Source: Linnemannia schmuckeri (Eukaryota; Mortierellomycota; Mortierellomycetes; Mortierellales; Mortierellaceae). From it: DNA of 64,000 nucleotides. Positions 43,314-56,889 of the stretch are shown here, piece by piece. The stretch's first letter is position 1. Every line of letters begins with the position of its first letter. The translations under genes and the position numbers were made by a program. The notes under the pieces are model-generated. The model was given only the letters and a program-made list of their open reading frames with translations, had not been told where the DNA came from and did not search any database. The stretch covers positions 682,001 to 746,000 of the forward strand of contig JANATG010000013.1 of assembly GCA_029449235.1 (NCBI GenBank). The letters run 5' to 3'.

Positions 43314-44796
43314 GGTTGTTGTTGATATGTGTGGGTTGTTGGTTGAAGTTGATTTGGAGGTGAGGATGATTGAATGGGGTGGTGGTAGTGGTGGTAGTGG
43401 AGCGAGTGAGAGGGAAAGGGTAAGAGTAGAGGGTAAAGGGTAAAAAGTAAAGGGTGGGAAGTGAGGGTACCGGAGATGAGGACGGCAGGAAGGAGGCGTT
43501 AAAGTGATAAGAGTGACAAGGAGCAAAGAAAAAAAACAAGAGAAGGGAAAGTATCCGACTCGGTATTTATTTAGAGGAGAAAGGAATGTGTGCCACCTAT
43601 TAGGTCCCCTCACCGCCAGGTACCAGGGGTGTACATTGAAGGAGAGAGAAGAAGAGTACCATCGATGGAGACACGTAAGTACTCCTACCTATTCCCATTC
43701 GTTTGCCCTTTATTTGGGTTCAGACAACTGACAACAAGAACCCACGCTCACATTTGCCTGAATTCATTTCTGCTCACTCTCGTACTCTTATTTTATCATA
43801 AATTGGGTTTGAACAACCTCACCCCTGTCCTTATTTTAGGGTCCACCTGCCAGCCATGTCGCCCTGCCAGTTGACCCACTCCATTCAAAAGAAGCTAGAA
43901 CACTCTCTTTCTCTCCCTTCTGTAATTTTTTTGAATTGATGTGCTCCAATATCGGTAATTATTTCTAATTCCCTCTCATACTTCGTTCATTTAGGCATGC
44001 ACACGCTCTCTTTTTTCTGCTTTAAAGTTAGCATGCTCTCTCAAGCCGTTATCGATATCTTTACTTGTATGAGAGCCATTCAATTCACCCCTGGCAGTGA
44101 GAAGGAGAGAGATGAATTGGGTGATCTGTTTGCTGAACAAAGAGAGGCATACAAGTTTGTTTACGCGTTTGCTTGAGGCATAGTTGTAATCAATCTGTGG
44201 AGAGAAGGCGTAAGGTCTGTCGTTAATTACTACGCCCATCCCGAAATAGAAAAGAAAAGAAAAAAGAAAAATTAGCCTGTCCACACAACAAACAACGTCC
44301 GTACAAAAACACAGAGAGCGCAAAAAGCGAGAAGAAAAGAATGAATGATTTTGTTTTTCTTGGTCGTGGCTGTTGTCTATTGCCTGTTCTTGACTCACTT
44401 CTGGAGAAAATGAGAATCCTATCGCGAAATGTAATTTCCTACAAGAGACCTTGCAGAATTGTCAATAAGTTGAGAGTAACGCCATAGTCAAGAGTAATTG
44501 GAGCCGGATCAGAGTCGAGGTATACGATTGATTACAAACAAATATCATAGTATGCATGCACTGTCTCATTTTTCCGACCTGACAATCCCGGTTCCAGTGA
44601 GTGTCTTTTGACGAGCCGGCATTCCATCATCGAGCTCACTTCACAATGATAGGTAAAAAAAGAACGTGTTTTTTATGTAGGAACTATTTACATCTACGTG
44701 GAATTACGCTATTAGAAATATCAACAAAAAAAATAAACACAGAGGCGAACACACCATCCTTCTTTCTCTTCATATTCTGGCAGTCACATAGAGGAT
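43314..44796. other. Intergenic region
   Basis: About 1.5 kb upstream of the LPMO-like gene and downstream of the aquaporin gene. The first 250 bp are purine-rich on plus (CT-rich leader of the minus gene). No gene or RNA recognised. Confidence 0.55.
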
Positions 44797-45147
44797 TTAG
44801 TGACGACCGTCGCTGGTGGCGGTAGTGGTGTTGGTAGTATTGTTAGGACCGCGGTTGGCATAGGTGTTCTGATGGCCGTGACCGAGGTGCTCAGCAGCTG
44901 CAGCCTTGGCGCGCACGTACTGGGCGTGATTCTCGGCATCGATACCGGCGTTGTGCTGGTCATAGTCAAAGTAGCGGAACAGGATGTGCAACGCTGCTGC
45001 CAAAATTGCGCCAAATAGGGGTCTAGTCAAGCGAAATGGTCGAAAGTGAAGAAAGTACAAAAGTATAGGTATGTGAGTGTTGTGGGTTTTGGCGTGTCTC
45101 GCTCGCGCAGGTGATTGGAATTGAAGAAAAAAATTTTCGCTAACCCG

Positions 45148-45181
<34 letters not shown>

Positions 45182-46013
45182 CATACTTTCTTTTGCCTGA
45201 GTTCCCTTATCCCACACGAAACAGAACGAGAGAATAACATACCCGAGCCAGTAGATCCAGTGGTCACGAGTAAACCTGCGGGCAACAACAGAGGTAGCAA
45301 AGGCGCGGGCAGGGTTGATGGCCGCATTGGTGTAGCGTGTGGCAAACAAGTGGCACGAGAACAAGGCCAAACCATAGGGAAGGGCCGACATGAAGGTCGA
45401 ACGATTCTTCTCGTGGACGACCATATGGTAGACAAAGCACAGGATTGCGGTCAGGAAGAACTCAAGGAAGAATCCGCGGGCCAACGACTGTCCGTTCATC
45501 TATTAGGACCATATGTGTATGTAACGAGGGATGTGTTTGTGATGGTTAGATGAATATACATATAAATTTTCATTCGGATTGGACGATTCACCTCGCAAAC
45601 ATTTTTCTCTCTGCTCAACAACAAACAAACAAACAAACACGTACAAGAGAGTTAACTTGCATGATCCTATCCGATGACGGAGTCGTCCCCCTCGCAAGCG
45701 CAACGCCCAACATAGCGCCTAATAACTGGGACACAAAATACAACACAAACTTAGGCACCGTCAAATAGCCCGTGATCAAACTTGAGAACGATACGGCGGG
45801 ATTAAAATGGGACCCCGAGATCCGGAAGAACGCCCAAGCGGTAACGGCGAGGCCGATACCGAAGGCGAATGCTTTGGCGAGGTAACCGTTGTCGTCACCG
45901 ATATCATTGGTGATGGCGTCGGCGCCACCGACAGCAATGTACATGAACATGGCGGTGCCGATGAACTCGGCGAGGGATTGGGTGAGCCAGCCTCTGGCAG
46001 TTGACTTTGACAT
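44797..46013 (-). CDS. Aquaporin (MIP family water channel)
   Basis: Three exons on the minus strand (46013..45645, 45499..45243, 45022..44797) give 283 aa. Six hydrophobic helices and both pore signatures are present: SHFNPAVS (Asn71-Ala73) and AAINPARAF (Asn185-Ala187) with the selectivity-filter Arg188 after the second. The NPA forms are intact in both halves, and the loops are short as in orthodox aquaporins rather than aquaglyceroporins (inference). The cytosolic tail of about 45 residues is Ala/His/Asn/Thr-rich (AEHLGHGHQNTYANRG). Two in-frame donors are possible at the end of exon 1 (GTTAAC at 45656 or GTACGT at 45644); the second is the better consensus and was used. The second intron contains T28 at 45154-45181. 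Confidence 0.92.
45154..45181. repeat. T28 homopolymer in aquaporin intron
   Basis: Twenty-eight consecutive T on plus inside the second intron of the aquaporin gene. Confidence 0.9.
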
Positions 46014-46227
46014 TTGAAGGTGTGGTGGTGTTGGTGATGGGTGGTTTGTTGGTGATTGATTTGGTGAGTAGGCGAGGCGAGACGAAAGGAGTTGTCCTTG
46101 TCGTATGGGTGAGATAAAGATGTGAGAAATAAGGAAAGGAAAGGGGAAAGGAATTAATGAAAGGCAAGGGAAAGAGCAGAGAGAAAAGTAGAAAGAAGAG
46201 AAATAAAGTAAAGAAAGTTGTCAGAAA

Positions 46228-46228
<1 letters not shown>

Positions 46229-46272
<44 letters not shown>
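46229..46272. repeat. A44 homopolymer upstream of aquaporin gene
   Basis: Forty-four consecutive A on plus, about 215 bp before the aquaporin start codon; it faces the T56 tract 300 bp away. Confidence 0.88.
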
Positions 46273-46275
<3 letters not shown>

Positions 46276-46572
46276 AGGGCGAACCCTAGACATACAAGAA
46301 CGAGAAAGAAGAGTGGCGCACGGAATGGTGACGCGTGTGGGGGCGATTGAAAAAGAGGGAAGGAAAAAAAATCTTTGTGAAACTGAGGCTGATTCAATTT
46401 TTTTTCTTTCTCGGCTTCGCCGAATGGCATCGATCGCTTTTCTCCTCGCGCATGTCAAGCAGAACACAAAAAAAAAAAATCGTCCAGGCGCGTCTTGTCA
46501 CTTCCTCCAACTAAATGGCCAGGGTTTCAATTCAGTCATACGACATCCTTCGTCACTCCCCGTTTCACTATC

Positions 46573-46574
<2 letters not shown>

Positions 46575-46630
<56 letters not shown>
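46575..46630. repeat. T56 homopolymer
   Basis: Fifty-six consecutive T on plus, in the gap between the aquaporin 5' region and the 3' end of the Zn2Cys6 gene. Longest homopolymer in the window. Confidence 0.88.
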
Positions 46631-46882
46631 CGCTTGGGATGACCAAGAACGCGCCCTGTTGCAATTGACAAAAAAAGGCATGTGCCCGTAGCATCGCACA
46701 AGTAGATTCGCAATTTTGCTTTTGTATGTCTACAAGGGTTTATTATGTTCGATATGTATGTACAAGGGAGAGGAGAGAAGGAAATTATAGAGGAGTGGAG
46801 AGGTCAAATACTTATGTACAAAGCGAGAAAAGAAAAAGAAAAAGAAAGCTAGCGAGCTATTAAGCACGCAGAAAGACTGCTT

Positions 46883-48849
46883 TTATCCCTGCATGGTGTT
46901 GCTGTAGCTGGGGCGAAGCCATGGTTGCTGAGGCAAACCCAAGCCTTGCATCGATCCAGTCATCATGCTCGACTCCATCGACACATCGTCATTGCCACCG
47001 GTGGCAGTAGCAGTGTTCATCAGGCTCTCTATCGCGCCAAGAGCTGTGTTGGTCGACGTAACGTGGTCCGCAGTCGAGGTAGTCTTTCCGGCAGCAGCAG
47101 CCACAGACATGGCCGTCATCGTTGCAGCAGCTTCCTCCGGAGTAGGCTCGTCGAACAGGTTTTCGATCCAGACGAAATCTTCACCGAGAGCATCCATCAT
47201 AGTGAAGTCCTGGAACAAATCTGCATCGCTAAAAGCTGGGTTCAAGTTGACTTCGGGAACTGCATAGTAGAATCCGACCTCATTACCGTCTTCGTTGGTG
47301 GTCGTGATCACAAGTGGGGGTGGAGGGGCGACTGGGTTGGGCACAGCTGAAAAGTCATTGTCCGATCCCATCTGAGGTGAAGTCGAGGTTCCGACGCTGG
47401 TTCTCATTGGATGCTGCTGCTGATGTTGTTGTTGTTCCTGCAACTGGGTTGACATTGACAGACTGGTATCAAAGAGGCTGGGGAGGTTCTGGTGGCTACC
47501 GCTCAAGGCCCCAAAGTTGGTGTTGACGTCGAGAGAGAGCTCCAGAGGGCTGGGAGGGTGAGGAGAGTGCTGAGTAGGGCTGAGACCGCTTGGGCTGTGG
47601 AGGAGCGGGCTGGCGCTTCGGTATCCTGCTTGCAGTGATTGTTGCTGACCAAAGTTGGTGTTGATGGGGGTGAGTACATTCTGGTGAGCGTACAAGTTCT
47701 GTTGTTGCTGCTGCTGCTGCTGCTGTTGTTGTTGTTGTTGTTGTTGTTGAACGTCCGGTTGATAGAGGCTGCCAAAGGTGGCGACGGAGGGCAACGCCAG
47801 CAAGGCCGATTCGCGGCGCTTGTGGTAGTCCATCACGTCGGTCGGACTAAGAGGCGTCGGGCTGGGCATCGAAGTAGGGACATTCCTGCCTTGATCCTCT
47901 GAAGGACGCTTTTGGTGGCGCAAAGATGCCTGCTGCTGCTGCTGCTGCAGTTGCTGCTGCAGTTGCTGCTGCTGTTGCTGAGGAGTTTGGTTTTGATGGG
48001 CGTCGATCAAAGCCATGATCCTGTACTTCTGGGGACCTTGAGTGGGTGATCCGACAGTGTTGTCCAGGTTCATGTCCTTGCTTGGCCCGTCTTCGGGCTC
48101 GAATGATCTCTTGGCTCCGTGAGAGGGCGATTCCGAGGAAGGAGATGTGGTCTAAATCATGGCCCATCCAATACAATGAGGTCTAGTTAGGACATCATGT
48201 GTCAGGAGATAGCTTCATTCTCGCGACTATTTTGGCACTGCAACTTACAACGTCCGGTACGTCTTGGTCGTTGTTGTTTTGAACAGACATTAAGTCTTCT
48301 TGTTCCTCGGTCAGACCCAGCATCTAATGGTCACCAACGAAAAGAGCAAGGCTTTGAGTGAGTACATTTGTCTGCATTCATTAAAAGATCATCATTTACA
48401 CTGCTCCATGGAAAAAGAGTACTTACATCCTGAGCGAGAAAGGACTTGATCCTGTTGTTGTAAACCAGCAAATTAGGCTGCTTCTGGATGTATTCATACA
48501 GAGCCTGATCGAGTTCTGAGTCCATGTCACAGATGATTGGGATCTCGATGGTCTTGAACTTGATCTCCTTTTTGCGACCACCCATGGCCTGGACGACCTT
48601 GGCACGGCATTGGTGGCGTCCGACACAGTCTGCGATGTGGTAGAGGTGGACGGTGGGGGTGAAGGTGCAGGGACGATCGTCCTTGGCGCAGCGCTTGCAC
48701 TTGTCGCCGGGATCAGCGGTCGGATGACGGACCTTGTCACAAGTTTTACGGTTGAGGAAGCAGTGATCGCAGCTCTTTCTGTTGATGGCGGCAGTACTGG
48801 CAAGGCTGACGGTGGCGTCAGCGTGGAACTCGAATACTTGCATAGGCAT
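46883..48849 (-). CDS. Zn2Cys6 binuclear-cluster transcription factor
   Basis: Three exons on the minus strand (48849..48427, 48323..48249, 48151..46883) give 588 aa. A zinc binuclear cluster sits at residues 27-61: Cys27-x2-Cys30-x6-Cys37-x13-Cys51-x2-Cys54-x6-Cys61, with the basic residues expected for DNA contact (NRKTCDK). The 37-51 spacing is slightly longer than most. A conserved-looking segment follows (IADCVGRHQCRAKVVQAMGGRKKEIKF; LDQALYEYIQKQPNLLVYNNRIKSFL). The rest is disordered with several poly-Gln runs, Pro/Ser blocks and an acidic hydrophobic patch (LFQDFTMMDALGEDF) that looks like an activation domain. The fungal-specific middle homology region is not visible. Target genes unknown. 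A short GGTCA tandem repeat (about 49059-49079) lies upstream in its promoter region. Confidence 0.88.
47699..47758 (-). repeat. Poly-Gln codon repeat
   Basis: A CAG/CAA tract encoding about 18 Gln in the Zn2Cys6 protein; a second Gln-rich block lies at about 47930-47990. Confidence 0.8.
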
Positions 48850-50301
48850 GCGGGAAGAATAGTTTTTGTTGTTAAGGAAGACTTGTTGTCGTTAGGTTGT
48901 TGATGTGATTCGTGGTTGGTAGTTGCAGTTAAGCAGTGGGCGTGGTAAATTTAAAACGGTAAAAGGCGGCGGAAAGTAAAGTTAAAGTCAAAGAGAGTCG
49001 AGTCGAGTGTTGGTGAATGCGTAATTGAAGAAAGGCGACGAAATGAGCGTCGAGTCAATGTCAGGTCAGGTCAGGTCAGGGCGGGAGTTGTTGTTGTTGA
49101 TGTTGTTGAAGAACAAGAAGGGTCGTAAACAAGAGGCGAGGCGAGACGAGGCGAGACGTTGGCTGGTGGAGGGTATACTGTTGTTGAATGAATTGCTGTT
49201 GTTGTTGTTGTTGTTGTTGTTGTTGATGATGAAAAAAGAAGGCGATGTCAAAGACAAAAAGGAGAAGTGAAAGAAAGATAACGAAAAGAGAGAAGGGGAA
49301 ACTGCAACAAAGGCCCGCCTATTTAAATAAAAATGGCTGAAGTGCACTCGTTAACTTAAAGTTGCGAGCTGTCACGTTTTTCTATTCTGTTCACTACTTT
49401 GCCACACTTTTGAATGAAATTATGCTTGATGATGACCTCCTGTCACCCTTTCCACCCTGTCTGTACTTGCCCTGTTTCTCCGTACTCTTCTTTTTTTCTT
49501 TTTCCTCATCCTCATTGTCTTTGTCCATGGCTCACAACCAAGTGCGCCATTTTCCCTTCTCCTTTCCCTTTATTCATTATCCCTCCCTTCCTTCCATGCT
49601 CCCCTGCCCTCTTTGTTCATAATTCATTTTTGAACGGTCGAAACTGAAAAAAAAGAACGCATTTGTCAATTTGATTTAAACCTGATGACTCCAATGGTCC
49701 TTCTATCCTTCGTTCCCTTCTGCCTTTGTATCTAAATAATTAATTCGCTCAAGGAGAACGCTTTTTTTTTATTAACCTTCCTCCACAGACAACAGTCTGG
49801 CTGTTGTGCTGCTGTCGACACACAACCATGGTCCCCTGTTCAACAACGGTTGTTGTTTCTGTAAGAGGAGTGAATGATCTCTTACCTCTTAAAAACCTTG
49901 TCGTTAGTTCTTTTTGGTGGCACCTTTCTCTCTCTCCCCCCGCGGGTAATATCGCAATAAGACCGACCTTCCTAATTAGGATATTCGACCGAACAACTGC
50001 GTTCGTTTTCGACTATCCATTCATGACTTGATTGACGATGTCTCTTGACCTTGTGAACACTAATAGCCACGTTATGACGACGCTGTGTAGGTGTCTCTGT
50101 ATTGTGTGTTGCCAGCCATTTCTTACCTTCACCCACAAGTCAGCCAGGCAGCAAATTAAAATCGCCGTGGACGCCCTGCCTGCTTCGCCATAGAACATTA
50201 TTCGATCATCACAGAATCAACATCCACCTATCCTTTTTTTTGACTTTATTGTAGTCTCTCCTTACTCTATCCGCGGAACGATTGAAAAAAACACACATGC
50301 A

Positions 50302-50353
50302 CACAACTACAACAACTACAACAACTACAACAACTACAACAGCTACAACAACA
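50302..50353. repeat. ACTACAACA minisatellite
   Basis: About five to six tandem 9-nt units (ACTACAACA with one GCTACAACA). Confidence 0.85.
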
Positions 50354-50767
50354 TACTCATTCACTATGCAACGAACAAAAATGACACCATGGAAGAGGAG
50401 GAGAGAAGCAATTAGAAAAGCAATACTTGCCTACTCACCAACAACCGCATCATGATATCCGAACTTCCATTCTTTCTTCTCTGAAACAAACGAAGGGAAG
50501 GGGGTAGAATAGAAGGAGCTAATCGTAGCTTGTTTGTTGAGCGCCATTCATGCTTTAACATTCATACCCACAGCAGTTGTTTTGTAACCCTAGAAGCTAC
50601 CATGGCTTCTTTATTTTCCAAAAAAATCTCCTTCCATCCTTCCATTGTCCACCCTTCCATTTGTCCTTTCTATTTTATCCTTTCCCCTCTCCATGCTTTT
50701 TAATGCTCTTCTTTTTTGTTTGTTAACTTCCGCCCTGTTCTTTTTTCTTTCTACCCTCCAAAGGACG

Positions 50768-50802
<35 letters not shown>
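50768..50802. repeat. A35 homopolymer
   Basis: Thirty-five consecutive A on plus in the gene-poor region. Confidence 0.88.
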
Positions 50803-50803
<1 letters not shown>

Positions 50804-53800
50804 CATGGCTCTCAATTAACAACCCCCTTCCACCCTCCACCATCTCTACCCAGCAGCCAATATGATAGGCTGGTTATCTTGGAACATTCGCCACACATGA
50901 GACGAATTCCTCTCTTTTTCTTTCACAGGGCATACAAGTCCACCAAGGTACTCTCTTCTACCCTTCCTTGATTTTTACCATGGAAACGGACCGTGGAATC
51001 CTTCCAAGAAAATAATATGGGAATTAGGTACACTTTTCTTCTACTCCTATTTATCCGCGAACCGCGCCGCATCCCTGTGGAGGAGTACTCTCCTATCCAA
51101 ACTTTAATATGAACAGCGAGAGAAGGGAGCAAACATAAGCATGGCATGCACCGATTGTAAAAGACGAACAAGATAAACATTTACTTAGTATGTAGGCTTA
51201 CAACAAGTACATAGATTAAAAAAGAGGGTACCCTTGTTTCTTTTTTTTTTTTGTTTAACTGAGAGAGCTTTGTTTTCCCGGTCGGTTTTCGGAGGAAAAC
51301 GCACGCATTCTTTTTCATTGTTCTTTCTTGTTTTCCTGTCAGAGTCATAACCACAGATCACGGGTTCTGTTACATAGCATGTACCCATGTTTTTATTTTG
51401 AGTTTTGCCATGCGGCGCGTTACACATACATTCTTTTGTTCGGAGGTCTAGAAGAGATGAATTAAAAGGCTAGAGCAATTGAGATTGTGAGAGAAAGAGG
51501 GCGAAAGAGGGAGGGATGTAACAAACCGGAGGGAGCAAGCATTAAATTCGCGCAAACACACTTTGTTATTGACTCTTGTTTCCTTATTTTCATTATCAAC
51601 GAGAGGTTGTTCATTGTCTATCTTCGTCATCATCATCTTGTGTTCACCTGGCCAGACCCCAGCACAAAACCCAATTGGAAGTTGAGATTTGAGAGAGTGC
51701 CCCCTGTCTTTTTTTTTCTGCGTGGCGTTTAAAATCCGCTGCCAAGCCTTTCACTTGAACAACCGGAAAATGGGCGAAAACGCTTTGGTCACACCTGAAA
51801 ACATTCATTACGTGCTATGTAAGATAAAACAAATCGTGGTCGAACATAACAAAAATAATACAACAGCCCAAACCTTGTTCTGTTACATCTCTTTCATGTT
51901 CAAAAATATCTTCTTTCTTTAAGTTCTTTTTGCATTTTTTTTTCCAATGGAAGATCACTGTTTCTATTTCACAAAAGCATCGGAAAACAGAGAAGAGTGC
52001 TTCTTGATTGTCAGTGTTTATGAGGGATAGAAGAGAGAGCATGAAAAGTGGGGCGGTGCGTGTTTGTTTCGTTTGTTAATGATGGCGAGTGAGTCTGGGA
52101 GAGTGCTGAAAGAAGGAAGGATGTTCTGAAAAACGATCGATCATCGTCTACCTCTGCCGCCGCTTTCATCAAAGGTGATATTTTACTTAAATCAAAGAGT
52201 TAAGGAAAACTTTAAAAAGTCGACTTTGAACGCAGTCACTGCGAGCGCATGATAGTCACAACACGGCAGCAAGGCTTGGCCACTGACAGAGAGGAAAAGG
52301 AAAGGCCCACGGACGCCCCTGAACAAGGTATGAGAGAGTGTTAGAGAGAGGGAGAGAAATGACGACCACAGCCTCTCTATTGTATTCCCATCATCCACAT
52401 CCACATACACTTACATCCCACGCGGCAAACAAGCACAATAAAAACCAACAAACAAGAGATAACCGTGATCTTTTGAGTGCATTGCTTACTTGTTCTTTGC
52501 ATCTCCGAACCAGAGTCCCTTGTCCGGATATAAAGAAAGTATAGTACAGTACTTGTCTCACTTCCAATAAACTAGATCTCCCTCTACTTTCCCGCAGCAA
52601 TTGACTTTGACTACACCGGTACCCATCGCCCGATGATGCGATGATGCCCTCCTTGCTTGAAAAAAAAAAGAAGGAATCCCCGGAATAATGATAAACTAGT
52701 CTCTTTTCTCTTTTGTTTGCTCATGCACTGGGTAAACCCTTCCCTGAGATGATGATGGGCGCACCTGCATCCATCTCTTTCTCTATCTATCTGATTCAGT
52801 TCATTTTATTCCATGACCTTCCACGTTGTTTTCATAGTTTGTTTTCGATTTGAGTCTACTGCGGTACCCATGAATATGTCACCAAGTCATGTGGACCGAC
52901 TCGACTCGACCGGCAGGCGGGAGCGACCTACTGAGCCCATTTTTTTTTTCTTTCTTTCCTTCATTTTTGAATTGGTTGTGGATCCCGCATGTTATTCCTT
53001 TTGCCCTTTTCCAACTAAGCATCACACTAACTGTCGCTGGCGCCTTTTCCTTTCTTCTTCATCTGTGCTACTTTACTCTCTTATGGTATTTTATTTTTCT
53101 TTCTTTTCGTTTCATTCATTTGTCAACAACTCGTTGTCGTTGCACTCTCGTTGGCTTTACAAGGTGCAAAAAAAAAGCACGGAAGCAATTGACCTAATTA
53201 AGGTATATCCGACAAAAAGTTTATCTCTTCTACTCCTCCTTTGTCCTCTTCGCGAGGATTAGGAATCGTGGAAAAAGGGAGCATAATCAAAGAGCCACGC
53301 GAATCTCTCTCGCTCTTCTCTTTTTCTTGGTCGATTTAGCCTTTTGGTCACACACTCCTCCTCTTCATTTGTAATTGAAGTCGTAGGTCAGTAAGATAAA
53401 AAAGAAAAAAAAAAAGAGGTTAGCAATGCCTTTTGGCCGCGTTGTTGTTAGGAGCACTATCCAATGAACGATGAGACGACGGGACGCGTTAAATGTCCAT
53501 TCGTTTGGGTTTTTTTTCGACTCTTGAAGGACGTCCTTTCATTTGCGCCAAATGGGCGTCGTTGACAACCCTATTGGCTTGTCGTTTTTCATTCGTTCGT
53601 TGAGGGTAACAAGTGCCATTGGCTCAAATTGAATATCTTGTGTTGCGTCGATGACCATGACTCTCTACGATCTTCAGCCCTTGCTTCATCTCTTTCCCCC
53701 AGCTTCATTCCTTCCTCGACACGCGTCAGGCACCATTTCCTAGCACCTACACAGACGCCTTACCAGCGTCCTATTCCATAGTCCCTTCCCTTTTCCGCCA

Positions 53801-54183
53801 CCTACCCACACCTGTCCTTTCTCGTTCCTCGGATATCTATCTCGCATGCGTAGGCCTCGACGCTCTAGCAAAGAAACTCCCTCGTCATGCCCACTGCCAC
53901 CACATTTCGCTCTTCTTTTTTCGTCCTACTCGCTCAGATACTAGCCTTTTTACTCTTCTTTTCTCCATCCATTCTCACCCCTTCTGTCAGCCTGCTACTC
54001 TGCCCCTCTCCCGTCTCAGTATCGTGCGACGTTCAGTACCACACTCGCCCTTTCGCCTTCTCACTCCCCTAGCCCATCCCTTTCTATATCTGTCAATCTT
54101 CCTCGGACGCTCTGACGCTCCAGCCTGATGGGCGCAAACGCATTGTCCAACTACTTTAGTCTGCATAAACACACATGTTTGTG

Positions 54184-54222
54184 CCCCCCCCCCCCCCCCC
54201 TCCTCCTCCTCCTCCTCCTCAC
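54184..54222. repeat. Poly-C run followed by CTC repeats
   Basis: About 17 C followed by TCC/CTC units; the opposite strand is a G-run able to form unusual structures. Confidence 0.8.
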
Positions 54223-54736
54223 CTCGCGCCCTTCTATTCTCCTCCGCTCATCCTCTCTTGCGATCCCTCCTCCTACTCCTCCAACTCCCTACTCCCCATG
54301 TCCAATAGACAGTAAAACGTCCTTGATCCGCCTTGTATATATAGCATGTTCTTTTACGTTCACTTTCCTTCCCTTTCTTCAATTGAATGCGTTCAACAGG
54401 CGGTCAGTTAGTAGATGACATAGAAAAAGAGTAATACTTTGAACAAAAAAATATGCATTTTTTTTTATTGTGATTCTGATAAAGAATAGTGGAAGTGAGA
54501 TTGACTATATTACAAAAGTGAAAGGTGAAGAATGAAAGGTATATACAAGCGTTGATTTTTTTTTGTTTGGAGCGACAAAGGGCTTGTGCTTAATGTGTGT
54601 GAAGGTATGTGCAGGGTTGGTTAAGGGGTAAAGGTTGAAAGTTAAGATAGTAGGAAAAATAAAAAATAAAAAAAGTATCTCAACGGCCACAACAACGGTT
54701 CGTTGTGTTTAGTCGATATAAATTAAAAAAATGTGC

Positions 54737-56856
54737 TTAGGATGAAGAGGATGACAAAGTCGCATCTCCACCACCAGCAGATCTGTAGACAATGAACTGA
54801 GGCGCATACCGGGTCTGGTTAACAACCAGCGTCGCGAAACAGGTCAAGACGGCCACACAAGTTGCAATCGCCGCCATGATACAGCGTGTACCTGATCGAT
54901 ACACGGCCACGCAGCTCATCAGGACCGTGAACAGCATCAATGGCGATGTGTCGTGTCTAATATATTGGAGCGGAGGATAAATATAGAATAGGGAGAGATA
55001 TGGTATGTTAGTGATATGCGAGGAAAGCGACAAGCAGGAGCGACAACGGAATGGTATTGGAGGAACAGGAAGAAGAGGAAGGGTTGATGTCATGACAATG
55101 GGTAAGCAAAAGGTATGGTATGGATCCCCAACAGGGAGTGAGAAAAAAAAAGAGGATGGAGAGACAGAAGACGAGAGTAACCTGTTTGGAGCTTGCATTT
55201 TGCATCTCGCATCTTCTCTGAAGGCAAACCAGCAACGGAAGTCGAAGAAAAAAAAAAAGAACAGCCTTATTTTCGACCAGTTGTGCGTGTGTGTGGTCAA
55301 GTGCGAAAGAAGGCGCGGAAGGTCAAGGAACGGAGGGATAGGAGAATGAACTGCTGCTGCATTGATGTATGTGTTATTGTGTGTAGGATGTAATGCGCGT
55401 TTGTTTTGTTGATGTCGTTCTGTTTGTTTGTATGTGTTGATGCACTGCAGTTGAACAAAAAAGTGAGAGCAGCAGTAAAAGTAGACAGATAGACAGGTGT
55501 TCGAGATAGAGATACACAAACAAGAATCGATTGTTTTTGAAGAACAGCGCTACGCCACAGAATCCTAGCATGCTGTCGATCGTAGCAATCTGATTTGCTG
55601 TCCAACTTCCCCATGACACGGTGCTCTCGGTAGAAAAAGAGGGCAAAAAAAGTAGGGGCAAGGAAGAAGGAGGAAGGGGCAAACAGACAGGCATGGACGG
55701 ACGAGAGAGGATGAGGTATGGGGGTCTGGGATGCATGGTACTAGTCCAGAATCTTCTTTTAGATGAAAGACTGGCTTGTATTACGCGAGACGCCAAAAGA
55801 CAAAGGAATGCCAGGCAATCAACCCGTGATAACACACACAGACACACATACAAAAAAAAAATACGAGCTACGCAATGCTAAAGCAAAGGCGGCTGTTTTC
55901 TTTGGCGTGCTCATTGCAGGCGCGAAGTAATATGATTAACATAAACGAGATAAATCAAAAGGTTTACTGTACCTGGCGAGATGGGCCGGGATAAAGACCT
56001 TGGCGGAGGTTTGTTGGAGGACCAAGAGGCCCATGAGGAAGCCGAGCCAGAGACCCAGAAGGAATCCACGGAGTTGTTGCCTTGATCGGGCTATTTCGCA
56101 CAATACGAGAAAAAAAAGAAAGTTTGCCGGAAATATCAAAGTTAGGAATTGAATCGGAATGAGAATGGAGTGAGAGACAATAAAAGTCTAGTCTTGCTTT
56201 AGAGACAGCCCATCTAGACCAACTCTGACAGAGTTGAGTTGAGTTGGGTACATGCGAAGTTGGGGAGGGGAGAGAAGGGAATAGGGCAAGCGAGCGATGT
56301 CATTGTGGTGTCACTGCCTGGATTGACCGACACCGAGGGGTGGGAGGGAGGAGGGAGAGACGGCGTGCACATTGTGTAAATACAACGAGACAAACACGAT
56401 GTCGTTGACGCTCGGGGATAAATGGGATAAATACGAGAAGCATAAACCACCTTGCCTTCAAGTGAGACTGACTACATGAACATGGATGTCTTCAAGTTGA
56501 GAGCGTAGTTGTTTGCATTCGTTAATGTTGGTTGTTCCCTCCTTTTGTTTAGTCCAAGCAAGGTCCTCTTGTATATCTGTGTCTGTGTATATCACTCGTA
56601 AAAATAAACAGCAAAAATAGAAATTCTTGACACCGGAGAATGGAAGTAGGGATAAAGGATTGTTGTTGAAGGGAGGTACATACATACATTCCCACCTGCA
56701 TTTTGAACAGCTGTCATTCAGCGATACAAAAGGTGAGGAGTCGAAGACAGGATAAGCAGCATAAAAAAAGACAAACGCAATTGTCGATAGTGTAACAGTG
56801 CACGCACGGCACACATACGGAGCGAAGAATATCCCATTGTCCATCACTTTTTTGCC

Positions 56857-56889
<33 letters not shown>

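Larger units (their letters stand above)
48850..54736. other. Long gene-poor region with simple repeats
   Basis: Almost 6 kb without a gene I can support. The first 500 bp are the probable promoter and leader of the minus Zn2Cys6 gene, with GTT repeats near 49195-49224. Simple sequence: ACTACAACA units (about 50302-50353), A35 (50768-50802), a C-run with CTC repeats (54184-54222). Open frames at 52813-53262 and 53887-54072 are pyrimidine-composition ORFs without family features. No tRNA-like or rRNA sequence was noticed. Confidence 0.55.
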
